DNA from: Takakia lepidozioides
Lineage: Eukaryota > Streptophyta > Takakiopsida > Takakiales > Takakiaceae
Length of the DNA: 64,000 bases
Reading direction: 5' to 3'
Assembly (NCBI GenBank): GCA_030704615.1
Contig: CM060733.1
Span: forward strand, 72,728,001-72,792,000
Below the pieces are notes generated by a model, which was given only the letters and a program-made list of their open reading frames with translations, was not told the DNA's origin and made no database searches. Shown here one piece after another: positions 52,640 through 62,506 of the stretch. Position 1 is the first letter of the stretch. Every line of letters starts with the position of its first letter. The position numbers and the translations under genes are program-made.

Positions 52640-53135
52640 TGAGAAGCTGGCCATTGGTTTTGTGTCTAGAGACAAAGATCAAATGATTCGGGAAAGGGTG
52701 ACACCCAATCAGGTTACATTTGTCGGTGTTCTGAAGGCTTGTGCCAGATTGACAGGTCTGGAGAAGGGCAAACAGGTCCATGCTGACACCTTGAAAGCTG
52801 GAATTGAGCCAGATATCATTCTGGACACTGCCTTGGTCGACATGTATGCCAAATGTGGCAGCATAATAATGCACGTCAAGTGTTTGACAATATGTGTCAA
52901 CGAAATGTGGTCTCATGAAATGCAATGATCACAGGATATGCCCACTATGGGAGTGGTAGGAAGGCTTTGGAGGTCTATGAGCAATTGATGAAAGAAGGGG
53001 TAACCCGGACAAGGTCACATTTGTCTGTGTTCTCAATGTTTGTGCCAACTTGGCAACTCTGGAGAAGGGCAAAGAGGTCCATACTGACATTAAGAATGCT
53101 GGAATTGTGCCAGGTATCTTCCTAGAGAATACCAT
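52640..53135 (+). pseudogene. PLS-class pentatricopeptide repeat (PPR) gene fragment
   Basis: Repeats read TPNQVTFVGVLKACARL, LEKGKQVHADTLKAG, DTALVDMYAKCGS, then in another frame ARQVFDNMCQRNVVS, a TGA in place of the usual Trp, NAMITGYAHYGSGRKALEVY, and a further shift to LEKGKEVHTDIKNAGI. These are typical P, L and S motifs of land-plant organelle RNA-editing or processing factors. At least two frameshifts and one stop disable it. A right-type transposon terminus begins at 53,136, directly inside the PPR homology. Confidence 0.83.
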
Positions 53136-53265
53136 GGGGGGGCTCCTATTTCATGAGCGGCATGAGCATGAGCGGAAAAAAAAAAGCATGAGCGGACCAT
53201 TGTGTGTCCACGGAAATAGGGTTAGGAGGCACGGAAATAGGGTCATGTGAAGTTGGAATGTGGCA
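53136..53265 (+). repeat. Right-type terminus of a deleted giant-transposon derivative
   Basis: A G-run then CTCCTATTTCATGAGCGGCA, an A-run, and GTGTCCACGGAAATAGGGTT. It is almost identical to 41,200-41,345. It is inserted in the PPR pseudogene. Confidence 0.85.
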
Positions 53266-53309
53266 CCAGTGGACTCGTCATAGCAATGAAATGCAACATT
53301 TTATTGCAA

Positions 53310-53861
53310 GGCGAAGGCGAACACATGCCTGTCGGACAACGTCCCTGCCCACATTGAAGCACCTGAGGGACAAAGCGGGTGGTTAGTAGCATGCGACATG
53401 CAATTGCAATCGGGCCAGGGGACAAAATGTGCACGTGAAGGCTTACCCGTGCCGCATGTGAGGTCAAGAATCCGCCCTTGGACATCCGAGCACGTCTCCA
53501 TGAGGGTTTGGATGAAAGCAGGGCTCCGGGTCCGGCTGTACAGCCACGGTTTGCCTGTCTTTGTGTCCTTCGGCATACTGGATTGGGGCACATAGTTGTA
53601 GAGGACATCGTAGGTAACAGGGTCCACAGCGGCATCAACAAGACGATCGTCATTGCGGAACTTGAACGTAGACCCTCTCTTCACAAAACAATATGCCTCA
53701 AACACCAATGTCTGCACATCCAATAAAAGAGGGATCCACTCCAGGGTCTAGCTTAGATACACCACAATATGAAGTGAATGCAATAGATTGATAACTTACA
53801 CTCTGGCCCTCTGTTCGCAACCCCTGCGTATTGATGCAGAACCATTTTTTGAGGAGGACCG
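53310..53861 (-). pseudogene. Methyltransferase-like gene, copy 4 (internally deleted)
   Basis: Nearly identical to 42,178-42,722 of copy 2, including FEAYCFVKRGSTFKFRND, YSRTRSPAFIQTLMETC and LDLTCGTG; the loop Gly is intact here. Compared with copy 2, about 800 bp have been deleted between the terminus and position 53,310. This removes the C-terminal exon, and the cut falls inside the SDRHVFAF exon. At 53,861, within the KKWFCINTQGL-encoding exon, it is interrupted by the LTR of the Ty3/gypsy element. Confidence 0.87.
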
Positions 53862-54853
53862 TGTCGCGCGGCTTTTACTCACCCATCCCTTCGCTATCCG
53901 AGGCGGAAACTCCAAGATAGAAGAGTTGGAAATCTCTAAGTACTCAGCCCGCGCAGAACAATCAGTCATGACCTACAGCTAGTGTATCATGGGGGTGTTT
54001 CCTATTTGTTTCCCTTTTCGCATTCATCTTAGCTACCTTACCATTGATAATTACGTATTAGTTTCCTTCACTCCTCCATTCAATCCACAGCTTCACTCAG
54101 ATCTCTCTACACAGTGTGATTGTATCGTATAAATATCAGATTATGATTTATCAGGTATCAGGCCGAAGCCATTGTATCTCTATTCTCCTCTACAATATCC
54201 CTACGGCTTTGCATCTAACAAGCATCTACTAATCCTCCTTCATCGTGCTCTCCGATCTCCGCTTCCGCCTGACTCCCAAGTCCTCCCCGAATAATGATCT
54301 CATCATAATCCCCGTTCTTCCCTTTATCCTCCTATCCGCGGTTCTAACCGTTTCCCTCTCTAACCGTCGTATGTGAACTAACATGTTCCCTTCTCTGGTG
54401 TTGTTCCCCACAGTCGTTCCCTGTCCTACTCTTCGTTCCCTATTATCGTGACAGCTGTGTCAAGCGGTGACTGGCTGTGTTTGGCTGTGTCGGGCTGTGA
54501 CTGGCTGTGTGGCTATGCCGGGCTGTGACTGGCTGTGTGGGCTGTGTCTGCTGTGACGACTGTGACGGGCTGTGTGGGCTGTGTGGGCTGTGACGGCTGT
54601 GACGGGCTGTGTTGGCTGTGACGGCTGTGTGGGCTGTGTGGGCTGTGACGGCTGTGTCGGGCTGTGTGGGCTGTGTCGGCTGTGTGGGCTGTGACGGCTG
54701 TGACGGGCTGTGACGGCTGTGTGGGCTGTGTAACCCCCTTCTACAGTGCTCTGCTGTCACCCCTAAGGTTCCTGTTTGTCTCAGTCTGTGCAAAAATTAA
54801 GGGTACCCTACAGATCCCGTATAAGTGTCTAAGTCCCCTACAGTCCTCTAACA
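53862..54853 (-). repeat. 3' LTR of the Ty3/gypsy element
   Basis: 992 bp. On the minus strand it begins TGTTAGAGGACTG right after the polypurine tract and ends CGCGCGACA, so it has TG..CA ends. It includes the GGCTGTG minisatellite. The outer edge coincides with the sudden loss of copy 4 homology. Confidence 0.82.
54450..54732. repeat. GGCTGTG(T/A) minisatellite in the LTR
   Basis: About thirty imperfect copies of the 8-10 bp unit GGCTGTGT or GGCTGTGAC. A shorter version is in the related LTR at 49.4 kb, and the same word makes up a coding repeat inside this element's pol ORF. Confidence 0.9.
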
Positions 54854-54872
54854 TTACCCCTTCCCCCCTCAA
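54854..54872 (-). other. Polypurine tract (plus-strand primer site)
   Basis: On the minus strand, GAGGGGGGAAGGGG lies a few bases before the TG that opens the LTR and 20 bp after the pol stop codon. Confidence 0.75.
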
Positions 54873-54891
54873 AAAGCCGTGTCCTCACGGT

Positions 54892-57800
54892 TTACTGTTT
54901 TCGAGTAGCAAACCTTTGTGAGTGATCACTTTGACGTTGAGAGTTTCGTGGTGGGCTGTGTGTACGAGCCCGAGGTCTGTCTCTGGTTGATGGAGATGGT
55001 TGATTACTACCTGGATAAGTGAGGCCTTCTGGAGGCTGATATCGAGGTAATCTTTCCGGCAGAGGAGATCCCCTTTGTTTCTTCGCTTCCATCTGAATTG
55101 TATAGTCTTCTCCCATGTCAAAAGAATTTTGTGAAGAACCAGTTGTATCAGAATCGTCATCGCCTCTTAGGTGTTTTAATTTTCGAACTTTTTGTGGAAT
55201 CATCTGGGGCATACAATGCTGTCCTACCATGTCTGGAAGTTTGCATTTTACAACCTGGTGCAACCGTTGAACAGCAAAATTGGTGTAGACACTGAGCTCC
55301 TTGTCTGTCCAAATGAGTGGGGTACCAATTACTGGTGCCGCGTGCAAGTATTTCCATGCGATATGTCCCTTATAGAAAATGTCATCAAGTCCGAATTTCT
55401 GTGTTGACAAATTGTTGCAGGCTGCTTGAAACCATGAACGAATTTGAGAATCCTTCTGTATCATAACTTTTGGGTCATATAGGTACATATGAGGTGGCAC
55501 CGAAGGTAATACCCAATGATCTCCACTGGAGTAACTTTGAAAGCGTGCTTGCATCTTTTGTTGCTCAATGTGGTAACGTATCAGAAAACAAGCAGCGTAG
55601 TATAGCCCGCACCCCATGACAATACTTGCTATCTCCTTGGTCTTGGTATAAATGAGTCCATGTACAACCTGGAAAGCAACCAATTCCCTCAACATTGTAC
55701 CTGCCTCGTGCCAGTATTGTGCAAAGTGATGATCTTCAATATGTCGATTGTTTGGAAGAACTTTAGTCCTGGTTGCCACTGGCAGCCAAATACGCATGAT
55801 TTGGTAGTAATGTGCGAATGACTGCGGAGGACTAAATTCTTTCCAAGCCAAATCCAACATGAATGGAATTTGGTTGAAGGGCATAATCATAGCCCTACTG
55901 TACTCCCTGGCAGCTGGAGTTTTAGGTGGGTTAAAAGCTGCATTGCCCCATACCTCCGGCTGTGGTGGCTGTGGTGTGGTTGTAGTAACCACAGGTTCAG
56001 TTACTGGTACACTGACCTGTTGTGGTGGTGGTGGTAGTGGTTCCTGTACCATTGGCATCTCTTGCACCTCCTGTGAAGACTGAAAAGCCAGAGTTCTGGC
56101 TTTCAAATAAGAAGCCATTAGCTGTTCCCGAGGGATATAGACTCTTTGGTCGATGTTTGAAGTGAGGTCTTCCACTTGAGTCTGGAGTCCGTCTACATCC
56201 TCTTGTAACTCTGCTATCCTACTATAGACATTGTCTATAGTAGTTGTGGCAATGTTCTGCACCTGCAGTCTAAGCTCATTCATCTCGCTTTGGGTGAGCT
56301 TCCGTGGGGCTTTGCCTTCTACTGGCCCTTGTGCTAGCCAGACCTGCATAAGGCTGTTATCCACCAAGCTGCTTGTGGTTCCCCTGAGAGTTTGCTCCTC
56401 TCTTAGCTTATACAATTCCAACTGCTGTTGTAAATCCTTCATGCGCTTCGCCTGTGGCTCAACCAATTGCGCATAGGCAACAAGTAGATTATTGGCTTCT
56501 TTCGAAGCCTTGTTACTGATTGAGATTTCATTTCTATTGGCCACGATGTTTTGTTGCAACTCCACGATGTATTTCTCATTCTCAGCTTCCATCTGCCTGT
56601 ATTGCTTGAGAGTATCTTCATTGCGACAGATTGTATTCTTCATATCGACAATGAGCTTCATGTGCTCCGCATTCTCTTCTTCTGCCTTCGTACATTTTTC
56701 CGCTTGACTGTTTATTTCTTTTGTTGATTGGTCAAGCATAGTTGTAATTGTAGCGCATTGTATTGCCATCCTGTTATGCACTCTTTGCAACTCCGTATGT
56801 AGTGCATTCAGTTCTTGCAACTTGCTTTCATGCTGCACCTGCATTTGGTATAGCTGTTGCTTATGTGCTTCGTGCAACTGGTCTTGCGCGAGGCCTGCCT
56901 CAATCAATTGTTGCTTGGCTAATTGCAAAGCCATTTCTGTATTGGCCAAGTCCTGCTTCATCTTGAGAGTGACCTCTTCATCGACCTTGTTTGCACACTC
57001 AGTGGCAAGTCGAGCCTCAAACTCCTTCCTGAGTTCTTCTTTCAAGGCTGTCAATTGGGTAATTGGAACATGGGTTTTGACATAAGTCCCCAACAAATTA
57101 AGTGTCCTGCCTATGGAACTCATCAGCATTTCCTGTTGAGGGTCATCATGGTGAGGTTGCTGCTGTTCCTCCCGATCTTCAACAGTATGATGTCTCACTA
57201 ACCATTCAGACCATTGTCCCACCGGATTTTCTTCCTGAACTACTTCATTCATGACCGGTGCTACAGTGTCATGGCCTTCTGCCTGTGGTACCTCCAACAC
57301 AGATGTGTGCATTATATGCACCTCAGGATTTCCTTTGGGCAACTGTTGCACCTCTGGGATTTCTGTCTCCTTTACCAGACCAGAATATTCATAGAGAAGG
57401 TCCCCTTTCTCTATTTCTGCCACTATCTGCTCTGTAGTTGGAATCTCTATCCCTTCACTTTCCAAATCAATTATTTCGGTTTGAGCTGCATGGATAACTT
57501 GTGACCTTGTGACAAGTCGTTCAAGTGGCTGTGTTGGTTGTGATGCAGAAGTAACTTCTTCCTCCCTCTCTGAAGGTCCTGCTTCCAGTAATAACATTCT
57601 TTTGTGCTGCTGTGCCCCTTCCTGGTTATGAGCTTGGGAAACATTATCATGCGGAATCCGTGAAGCCAGTGGATCCGCCACTACAGTCTTTCCCCTTCTC
57701 TGCCTCTTAGTCTCTGGTTGTGCTGCTAGTCCACCCTCACTGTGTGAAGAGCCTTGCTCTTCCATTGCAGTTGTTTCTGGCTCAAACACTCCCATTTCCT

Positions 57801-60800
57801 TCCTTTCTTGTGCATTAAGTATGCCCGAACTAAGGATTATTTGAGCAATGATTGGGCCAGACACTATGATAGGAGATTTTGCGGTAGTACTTTGTAATCT
57901 TTTCATCTCCTCTACCAGTGCGTTGTACATTATGTCCGCCCATAGTACCTCTTGTCCCTTCAAGCCTTTGAGGATTTCCTCTGTGAAGGATTTGCTCAAA
58001 TATTGTTGGTTCTGTTTCAGGGCAATCAGAACGTTCAATACTTGGCTTATGTCTTTTAACCCTGGGTACACAGCTTTGGTACAAGCATAACCCTGAGTTT
58101 TAAAGAAACTCCCTTCTTGGAATAAATCCCCTATTTGCAGTCTTTCCCTGTGTTCTTCCACATACACATGACCTGCTGGCAATTGAAACAATTGCTGGAG
58201 GTATAGGGGAGTAATCATTAATTCAACTCCCTTCACCGTTGTTGTTCCTGTCTTTGGCTCAAAGTTCTGCAAAAATTGTAACATGTACTGTCTATGGTGT
58301 AGTGTCCAATCCTTGCTTTGCAATCCTTCCAATCTCAGCTCCTTCAGTATCTTTGTCGCCTGTGGGGTAGCCATCGTTTGTTTCTGCAGAATGGTGGTGC
58401 TCTTCACCCTGATTTCCTCCATTCCTCTCACTCTCTTCATCTTAGACTCACCGAACTGCTTTGGCTGTAACAACTGCAGGAGTGCCTGTAGTGCACAAAG
58501 CAGAAACGTATGGTTGCCGCAGAAAGCTATGGGTAACTTCTTGTAAGCCTGCGGGGCTTGCAAGCATTGTTCAAGAGAAAAGCTCTGCTCTTTCGTTTCG
58601 TGTCTCTGCCACTGCGTAAGTAATATTGCGAGCGTAATGTCTGTTAGTTCCTCCATAGTTTCCAAGTTATAGCATTTATGGCCTGTCCTGTCGAGACGCC
58701 CGTTACTCTGAACGACGCCGCCTCTTGCGCTCAATTTCCCTCCATTTTCTTGATCATTTTTCTGGTTTTCTATTGGCTGTGGCCGCTGTGACTGGATTTT
58801 AACTTTTATCTTCTTTAGTGGACTTTCCCTGTTGGATAGTCCACTAGGATCACACATGCGACATGAATTCGGCTTTTCTGTACTTGCCGTTCGTTCTGTT
58901 TCCCTTTTTCCGTAATCATTAATGGGTCCGCCTTTCATCCCTTTTGACGGCCGTTCTTGTCCTCTTTCTTTTTGACACCTGTCCTTGCACTTCATTCTCT
59001 GCTGTGTGTCGCACCCTGACCTCCACGTGTCTATTTTTAAATTAATTTCCGTTTCTTCTTCCTTCAGCCATTTTACTGAAGTTTTTATGTGTCCACTTGT
59101 CACTGATTCTATGGATCGTGTAACTTTAGTAGGCTGTCTTGAGCTGTGATAGGCTGTGTTGCACTGTGGTAAGCTGTGATAGGCTGTGACACGCTGCGGT
59201 AGGTTGTGATAGGCTGTGTCACGCCTTGCTGGGTTGTAGTTGGCTGTGTCACGTCGTGACGGGCTGTGATAGGCTGTGTCACGTCGTGACGGGCTGTGGT
59301 AGGCTGTGTTACGCCTTGCTGGGCTGTGGTTGGCTGTGTCACGTCGTGATGGGCTGTGATAGGCTGTGTCACGCCTTGATGGGCTGTGATAGGCTGTGTC
59401 ACGTTTGTTTTGCCCACCCCGGTCATATATACTGGGCCTAGCGACAAGTGTTCCATACTCCGTTCGTAACACTGGTGCAGCCCGTGACTGCTCTTGCGGT
59501 TCAACATGCAAATCATGTTGCAGGGGTTTGTCATGGATACCACTGTACCCCTTCAACTTATTTGCATTGACTCTTCCCAGCATTTCCTTGTTAATGGTTT
59601 GTAACATGGCTGTGTTGTTATCATACATCTTTTGTATGACATAAGGTCCTTTCCATGGTGATTTAAGCTTAGAAGCTTGAATCTTTCCTTTCTTCTGCAA
59701 CCATAAAACCAAATCCCCCGTCTTAAAAGTCTTTAATTTGCCTTTATCAAACTGTTCCTTTCGCTTCATCTGAATTCTGGTCATATTATCAGCTGCATCA
59801 GCACGTACTTCTTCCACATGGTATAATTCATGTTTCCTGACCTTGATGGAGTCTTGCAATTCCATTCTTTTTCCCCACTCTGTTCTCATGGTAGGTAACA
59901 GGAATTCCACTGGAAGTAAGGCTTCCATACCATAAACTAATTGGAATGGTGTATACTTAGTGGTGACTTTATATGAAGTCCTGTATGACCACAAAGCTGT
60001 CAGCAGCTTTGTATCCCAATCCGTTCTGTTTGCATTGACTATCTTAGCCAAGATAGTACATAGTATTTTGTTGGTAGCCTCTGCCTGTCCATTACCCTGT
60101 GGGTAATATGTTGTACTCTTTCTATGCACAATCATAAACTCTTTAGTCAATAACTCAATGGTCTCATTCATGAAGTGACTTCCTTGATCACTGATAAATT
60201 CTAAGGGACATCCAAATCGTGTAAGTATGTTCTCGTACAGGAACCTTGCTGTGGACTTGGCTGTGTTGTCCCTCAAAGCTTTAGCTTCCACCCACTTTGT
60301 AGTATAATCAGTGGCTGTAATTATGTACCTGTTTCGTGTATTCTTGGATGGTGGATTAATTGGTCCAACAAAGTCTAGTCCCCATTTCTGAAATGGTTCC
60401 GTAGGCATTGTAGGATGCAAGGCCATTCTTCCAGATCTCTGCAAAGGTCCTAGCCTCTGACATTCATCACACTTCTGACAATACTCATGTACATCTTTGA
60501 ACAACGTAGGCCACCAGTATCCTGCGAGTAGTATCTTTCTACTGGTAGTCTCTTCTCCAAAATGACCTCCAGCCACTCCTTTATGAACTTCCTCCAAGAC
60601 TTTATTTACTTCATGGTGGTACAAGCATCGTTTTAGTACTCCATCAGGTCCTAACTTATACATTCTGCTTCCTACCATAGTATAAGGTAAAGCTCTGATA
60701 GCAATTCTTTTCCTTTGCTCCTTACCATAACTAGGTGGGCACTGACCATGAGCAAGGTAGTATCTGATTGGCCATTGCCAATCTAACCATTCATCTGCAC

Positions 60801-62286
60801 TTCCTTGCACCTCCATTACAAATAAACTCGCATCAGGTAACTGATCGTCCACTCCTGTGGCGGCCTCTCCTGTTGTTAGTCGTGACAAATGATCTGCCAC
60901 AAGATGCAAACGGCCAGGCTTGTAAATAACCTCGAACTCAAACTCATGCAAGATTATTAACCACCTCGCTATCCTTCCACTTATCAAAGGTTTGTTCACC
61001 AGATATATCAGAGCCTGGTGATCCACATAAAACATAAACTTTCTTCCCAATAGGTAATGCCTGAATTTCTTCACTGCATAGATCATTGCCAATGCTTCTC
61101 TTTCCGTTGTGCTATAGTTCCTCTCAGCACTGTTCATCAACCGGCTAGCATAGTACACAGGTGAATCTATATTCCCTGTAACATTCTGGGCTAACACCGC
61201 TCCCAATGCTTCTCCTGATGCATCGCAGTGAACATGAAATACTACATGCCAGTGAGGGTTAATCAGCACAGGTGTAGTTGTTACTGACAGTGTAAGTTCC
61301 TCAAACGCCTGTTGACATTCAGCTGTCCATGCAAACACTGCATCTTTCTTCAGAAGCTTGCTCAATGGTGCTGCTATTTGTGCATACCTTTTGACAAATC
61401 TTCTGTAATAACTGGTTTGCCCAAGGAATCTCCTTAAACTCTTAACATTCACTGGTGGTGGAGAGACTTTAATGGACTCTGTCTTCCTGGGATCCACAAG
61501 AAGTCCCTTCTTACACACTATGTGTCCCAGAAGCACCCCTGAGTTCACACAGAAAGTACACTTCTCTGGATTCAAGCCCAGACCTCTCATCCTGCATCTG
61601 GCCAGGCATAACTCCAATTTATGCAAGTGCTCATTCTTAGAGCTGTACACACTGAAATCATCCAAAAACACCTGCATGAAATCATCCAGATACTCTTGAA
61701 AAGATTCACTTATCACTCTCTGAAAGGTCGCTGGTGCATTACAAAGTCCAAAGGGCATGACTTTGTATGCATAAGCCCCCCAGTCTGTGATGAAAGCTGT
61801 TTTCCCTTGGTCTTCTTCTGCCACTTGCACTTGATTATAACCACTGAAGCCATCCATGAATGAGTACATCTCATGGCCTGCCACAGTGTCTAATACTGCT
61901 TCTGTGAATGGCAAAGGGAAAGGATCTTTCTTCGTACAAGCATTCAGCTTCTTATAGTTCACACATACTCTTAGTTTGCCATTCTTCTTGGGAACTATAA
62001 CAATGGGTGACAACCAAGTTGTATACTCTATTGGGTATATAAACTTAGCCTCAGCCAACTTCTTTATCTCTTCTCCAACCTTCTGTGCGTAGTTGGGATT
62101 CATTCTATACCTCGCCTGCTTGATTGGCACTGACCCTGGTTCCAGTTCAATTTTATGCTGACAGACTTCAGGTGGTATCCCTTTTAGATCCTCATAGCTC
62201 CAAGCAAATACATCTCTGTATTTGATGAACAAGCTTTTAGCTTCTTCGAAGAATTCCGGCTCCAAATCAGCTCCTACTTTCACCAT
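54892..62286 (-). CDS. Ty3/gypsy Pol with long C-terminal coiled-coil extension (2,464 aa)
   Basis: It starts at an ATG and is uninterrupted. Residues 45-300 are reverse transcriptase (YRMNPNYAQKVGEEI, DGFSGYNQVQVAEED, VFLDDFSVYS with the DD pair). Residues 320-440 are RNase H (HCDASGEALGAVLA, STTEREALAMIYAV). Residues 555-860 are integrase (HHEV..H finger with CQKCDEC; GLDFVGPI, ISDQGSHF, NGQAEATNK give D-D-E). Residues 958-1052 are tandem RRDTAYHSPS-type decapeptides. Residues 1200-2464 match nothing I recognise: a globular part (FCGNHTFLLCALQALLQLL), an acidic linker, a coiled coil at about 1770-1970, a Pro-rich stretch, then a Trp-rich domain (QYWHEAGTMLRELVAFQV) and a basic tail. FLDDFSV points to the Athila/Tat group, whose members often carry an extra ORF after integrase. 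Here it is fused in frame. Confidence 0.93.
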   Translation of the reverse strand: MVKVGADLEPEFFEEAKSLFIKYRDVFAWSYEDLKGIPPEVCQHKIELEPGSVPIKQARYRMNPNYAQKVGEEIKKLAEAKFIYPIEYTTWLSPIVIVPKKNGKLRVCVNYKKLNACTKKDPFPLPFTEAVLDTVAGHEMYSFMDGFSGYNQVQVAEEDQGKTAFITDWGAYAYKVMPFGLCNAPATFQRVISESFQEYLDDFMQVFLDDFSVYSSKNEHLHKLELCLARCRMRGLGLNPEKCTFCVNSGVLLGHIVCKKGLLVDPRKTESIKVSPPPVNVKSLRRFLGQTSYYRRFVKRYAQIAAPLSKLLKKDAVFAWTAECQQAFEELTLSVTTTPVLINPHWHVVFHVHCDASGEALGAVLAQNVTGNIDSPVYYASRLMNSAERNYSTTEREALAMIYAVKKFRHYLLGRKFMFYVDHQALIYLVNKPLISGRIARWLIILHEFEFEVIYKPGRLHLVADHLSRLTTGEAATGVDDQLPDASLFVMEVQGSADEWLDWQWPIRYYLAHGQCPPSYGKEQRKRIAIRALPYTMVGSRMYKLGPDGVLKRCLYHHEVNKVLEEVHKGVAGGHFGEETTSRKILLAGYWWPTLFKDVHEYCQKCDECQRLGPLQRSGRMALHPTMPTEPFQKWGLDFVGPINPPSKNTRNRYIITATDYTTKWVEAKALRDNTAKSTARFLYENILTRFGCPLEFISDQGSHFMNETIELLTKEFMIVHRKSTTYYPQGNGQAEATNKILCTILAKIVNANRTDWDTKLLTALWSYRTSYKVTTKYTPFQLVYGMEALLPVEFLLPTMRTEWGKRMELQDSIKVRKHELYHVEEVRADAADNMTRIQMKRKEQFDKGKLKTFKTGDLVLWLQKKGKIQASKLKSPWKGPYVIQKMYDNNTAMLQTINKEMLGRVNANKLKGYSGIHDKPLQHDLHVEPQEQSRAAPVLRTEYGTLVARPSIYDRGGQNKRDTAYHSPSRRDTAYHSPSRRDTANHSPARRNTAYHSPSRRDTAYHSPSRRDTANYNPARRDTAYHNLPQRVTAYHSLPQCNTAYHSSRQPTKVTRSIESVTSGHIKTSVKWLKEEETEINLKIDTWRSGCDTQQRMKCKDRCQKERGQERPSKGMKGGPINDYGKRETERTASTEKPNSCRMCDPSGLSNRESPLKKIKVKIQSQRPQPIENQKNDQENGGKLSARGGVVQSNGRLDRTGHKCYNLETMEELTDITLAILLTQWQRHETKEQSFSLEQCLQAPQAYKKLPIAFCGNHTFLLCALQALLQLLQPKQFGESKMKRVRGMEEIRVKSTTILQKQTMATPQATKILKELRLEGLQSKDWTLHHRQYMLQFLQNFEPKTGTTTVKGVELMITPLYLQQLFQLPAGHVYVEEHRERLQIGDLFQEGSFFKTQGYACTKAVYPGLKDISQVLNVLIALKQNQQYLSKSFTEEILKGLKGQEVLWADIMYNALVEEMKRLQSTTAKSPIIVSGPIIAQIILSSGILNAQERKEMGVFEPETTAMEEQGSSHSEGGLAAQPETKRQRRGKTVVADPLASRIPHDNVSQAHNQEGAQQHKRMLLLEAGPSEREEEVTSASQPTQPLERLVTRSQVIHAAQTEIIDLESEGIEIPTTEQIVAEIEKGDLLYEYSGLVKETEIPEVQQLPKGNPEVHIMHTSVLEVPQAEGHDTVAPVMNEVVQEENPVGQWSEWLVRHHTVEDREEQQQPHHDDPQQEMLMSSIGRTLNLLGTYVKTHVPITQLTALKEELRKEFEARLATECANKVDEEVTLKMKQDLANTEMALQLAKQQLIEAGLAQDQLHEAHKQQLYQMQVQHESKLQELNALHTELQRVHNRMAIQCATITTMLDQSTKEINSQAEKCTKAEEENAEHMKLIVDMKNTICRNEDTLKQYRQMEAENEKYIVELQQNIVANRNEISISNKASKEANNLLVAYAQLVEPQAKRMKDLQQQLELYKLREEQTLRGTTSSLVDNSLMQVWLAQGPVEGKAPRKLTQSEMNELRLQVQNIATTTIDNVYSRIAELQEDVDGLQTQVEDLTSNIDQRVYIPREQLMASYLKARTLAFQSSQEVQEMPMVQEPLPPPPQQVSVPVTEPVVTTTTPQPPQPEVWGNAAFNPPKTPAAREYSRAMIMPFNQIPFMLDLAWKEFSPPQSFAHYYQIMRIWLPVATRTKVLPNNRHIEDHHFAQYWHEAGTMLRELVAFQVVHGLIYTKTKEIASIVMGCGLYYAACFLIRYHIEQQKMQARFQSYSSGDHWVLPSVPPHMYLYDPKVMIQKDSQIRSWFQAACNNLSTQKFGLDDIFYKGHIAWKYLHAAPVIGTPLIWTDKELSVYTNFAVQRLHQVVKCKLPDMVGQHCMPQMIPQKVRKLKHLRGDDDSDTTGSSQNSFDMGEDYTIQMEAKKQRGSPLPERLPRYQPPEGLTYPGSNQPSPSTRDRPRARTHSPPRNSQRQSDHSQRFATRKQ
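59135..59410 (-). repeat. In-frame coding minisatellite (DTAYHSPSRR repeats)
   Basis: A 30-bp-like unit containing AGGCTGTGTCACG (plus strand) is repeated about nine times. On the coding strand each unit gives one decapeptide such as DTAYHSPSRR or DTANHSPARR. Unit length is a multiple of three, so the frame survives copy-number change. It separates integrase from the C-terminal extension. Confidence 0.9.
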
Positions 62287-62506
62287 CCTTGGTTCCTCCG
62301 AGTTCCCACATTTACTTCTCTCACCTGCTCATCAGCTGTGATTGTCCAACCAGTCACCACTTCATCCTGTAAGCTCACAGTGGCTGGTTCTTCTAGGATT
62401 TCTATTTCTCCTTCTCTTTCTTCATAGAAATGTGATGGGTAAATGCTGGTTTCTTCTTCCGTTGGTGTTGCTGTCACTACACCACAGCAGATACCTCTCA
62501 AACAAC

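Noticed and set aside
54450-54740. Telomere-like or centromeric satellite
   Set aside because: The GGCTGTG unit is confined to this retrotransposon family's LTRs and pol ORF.
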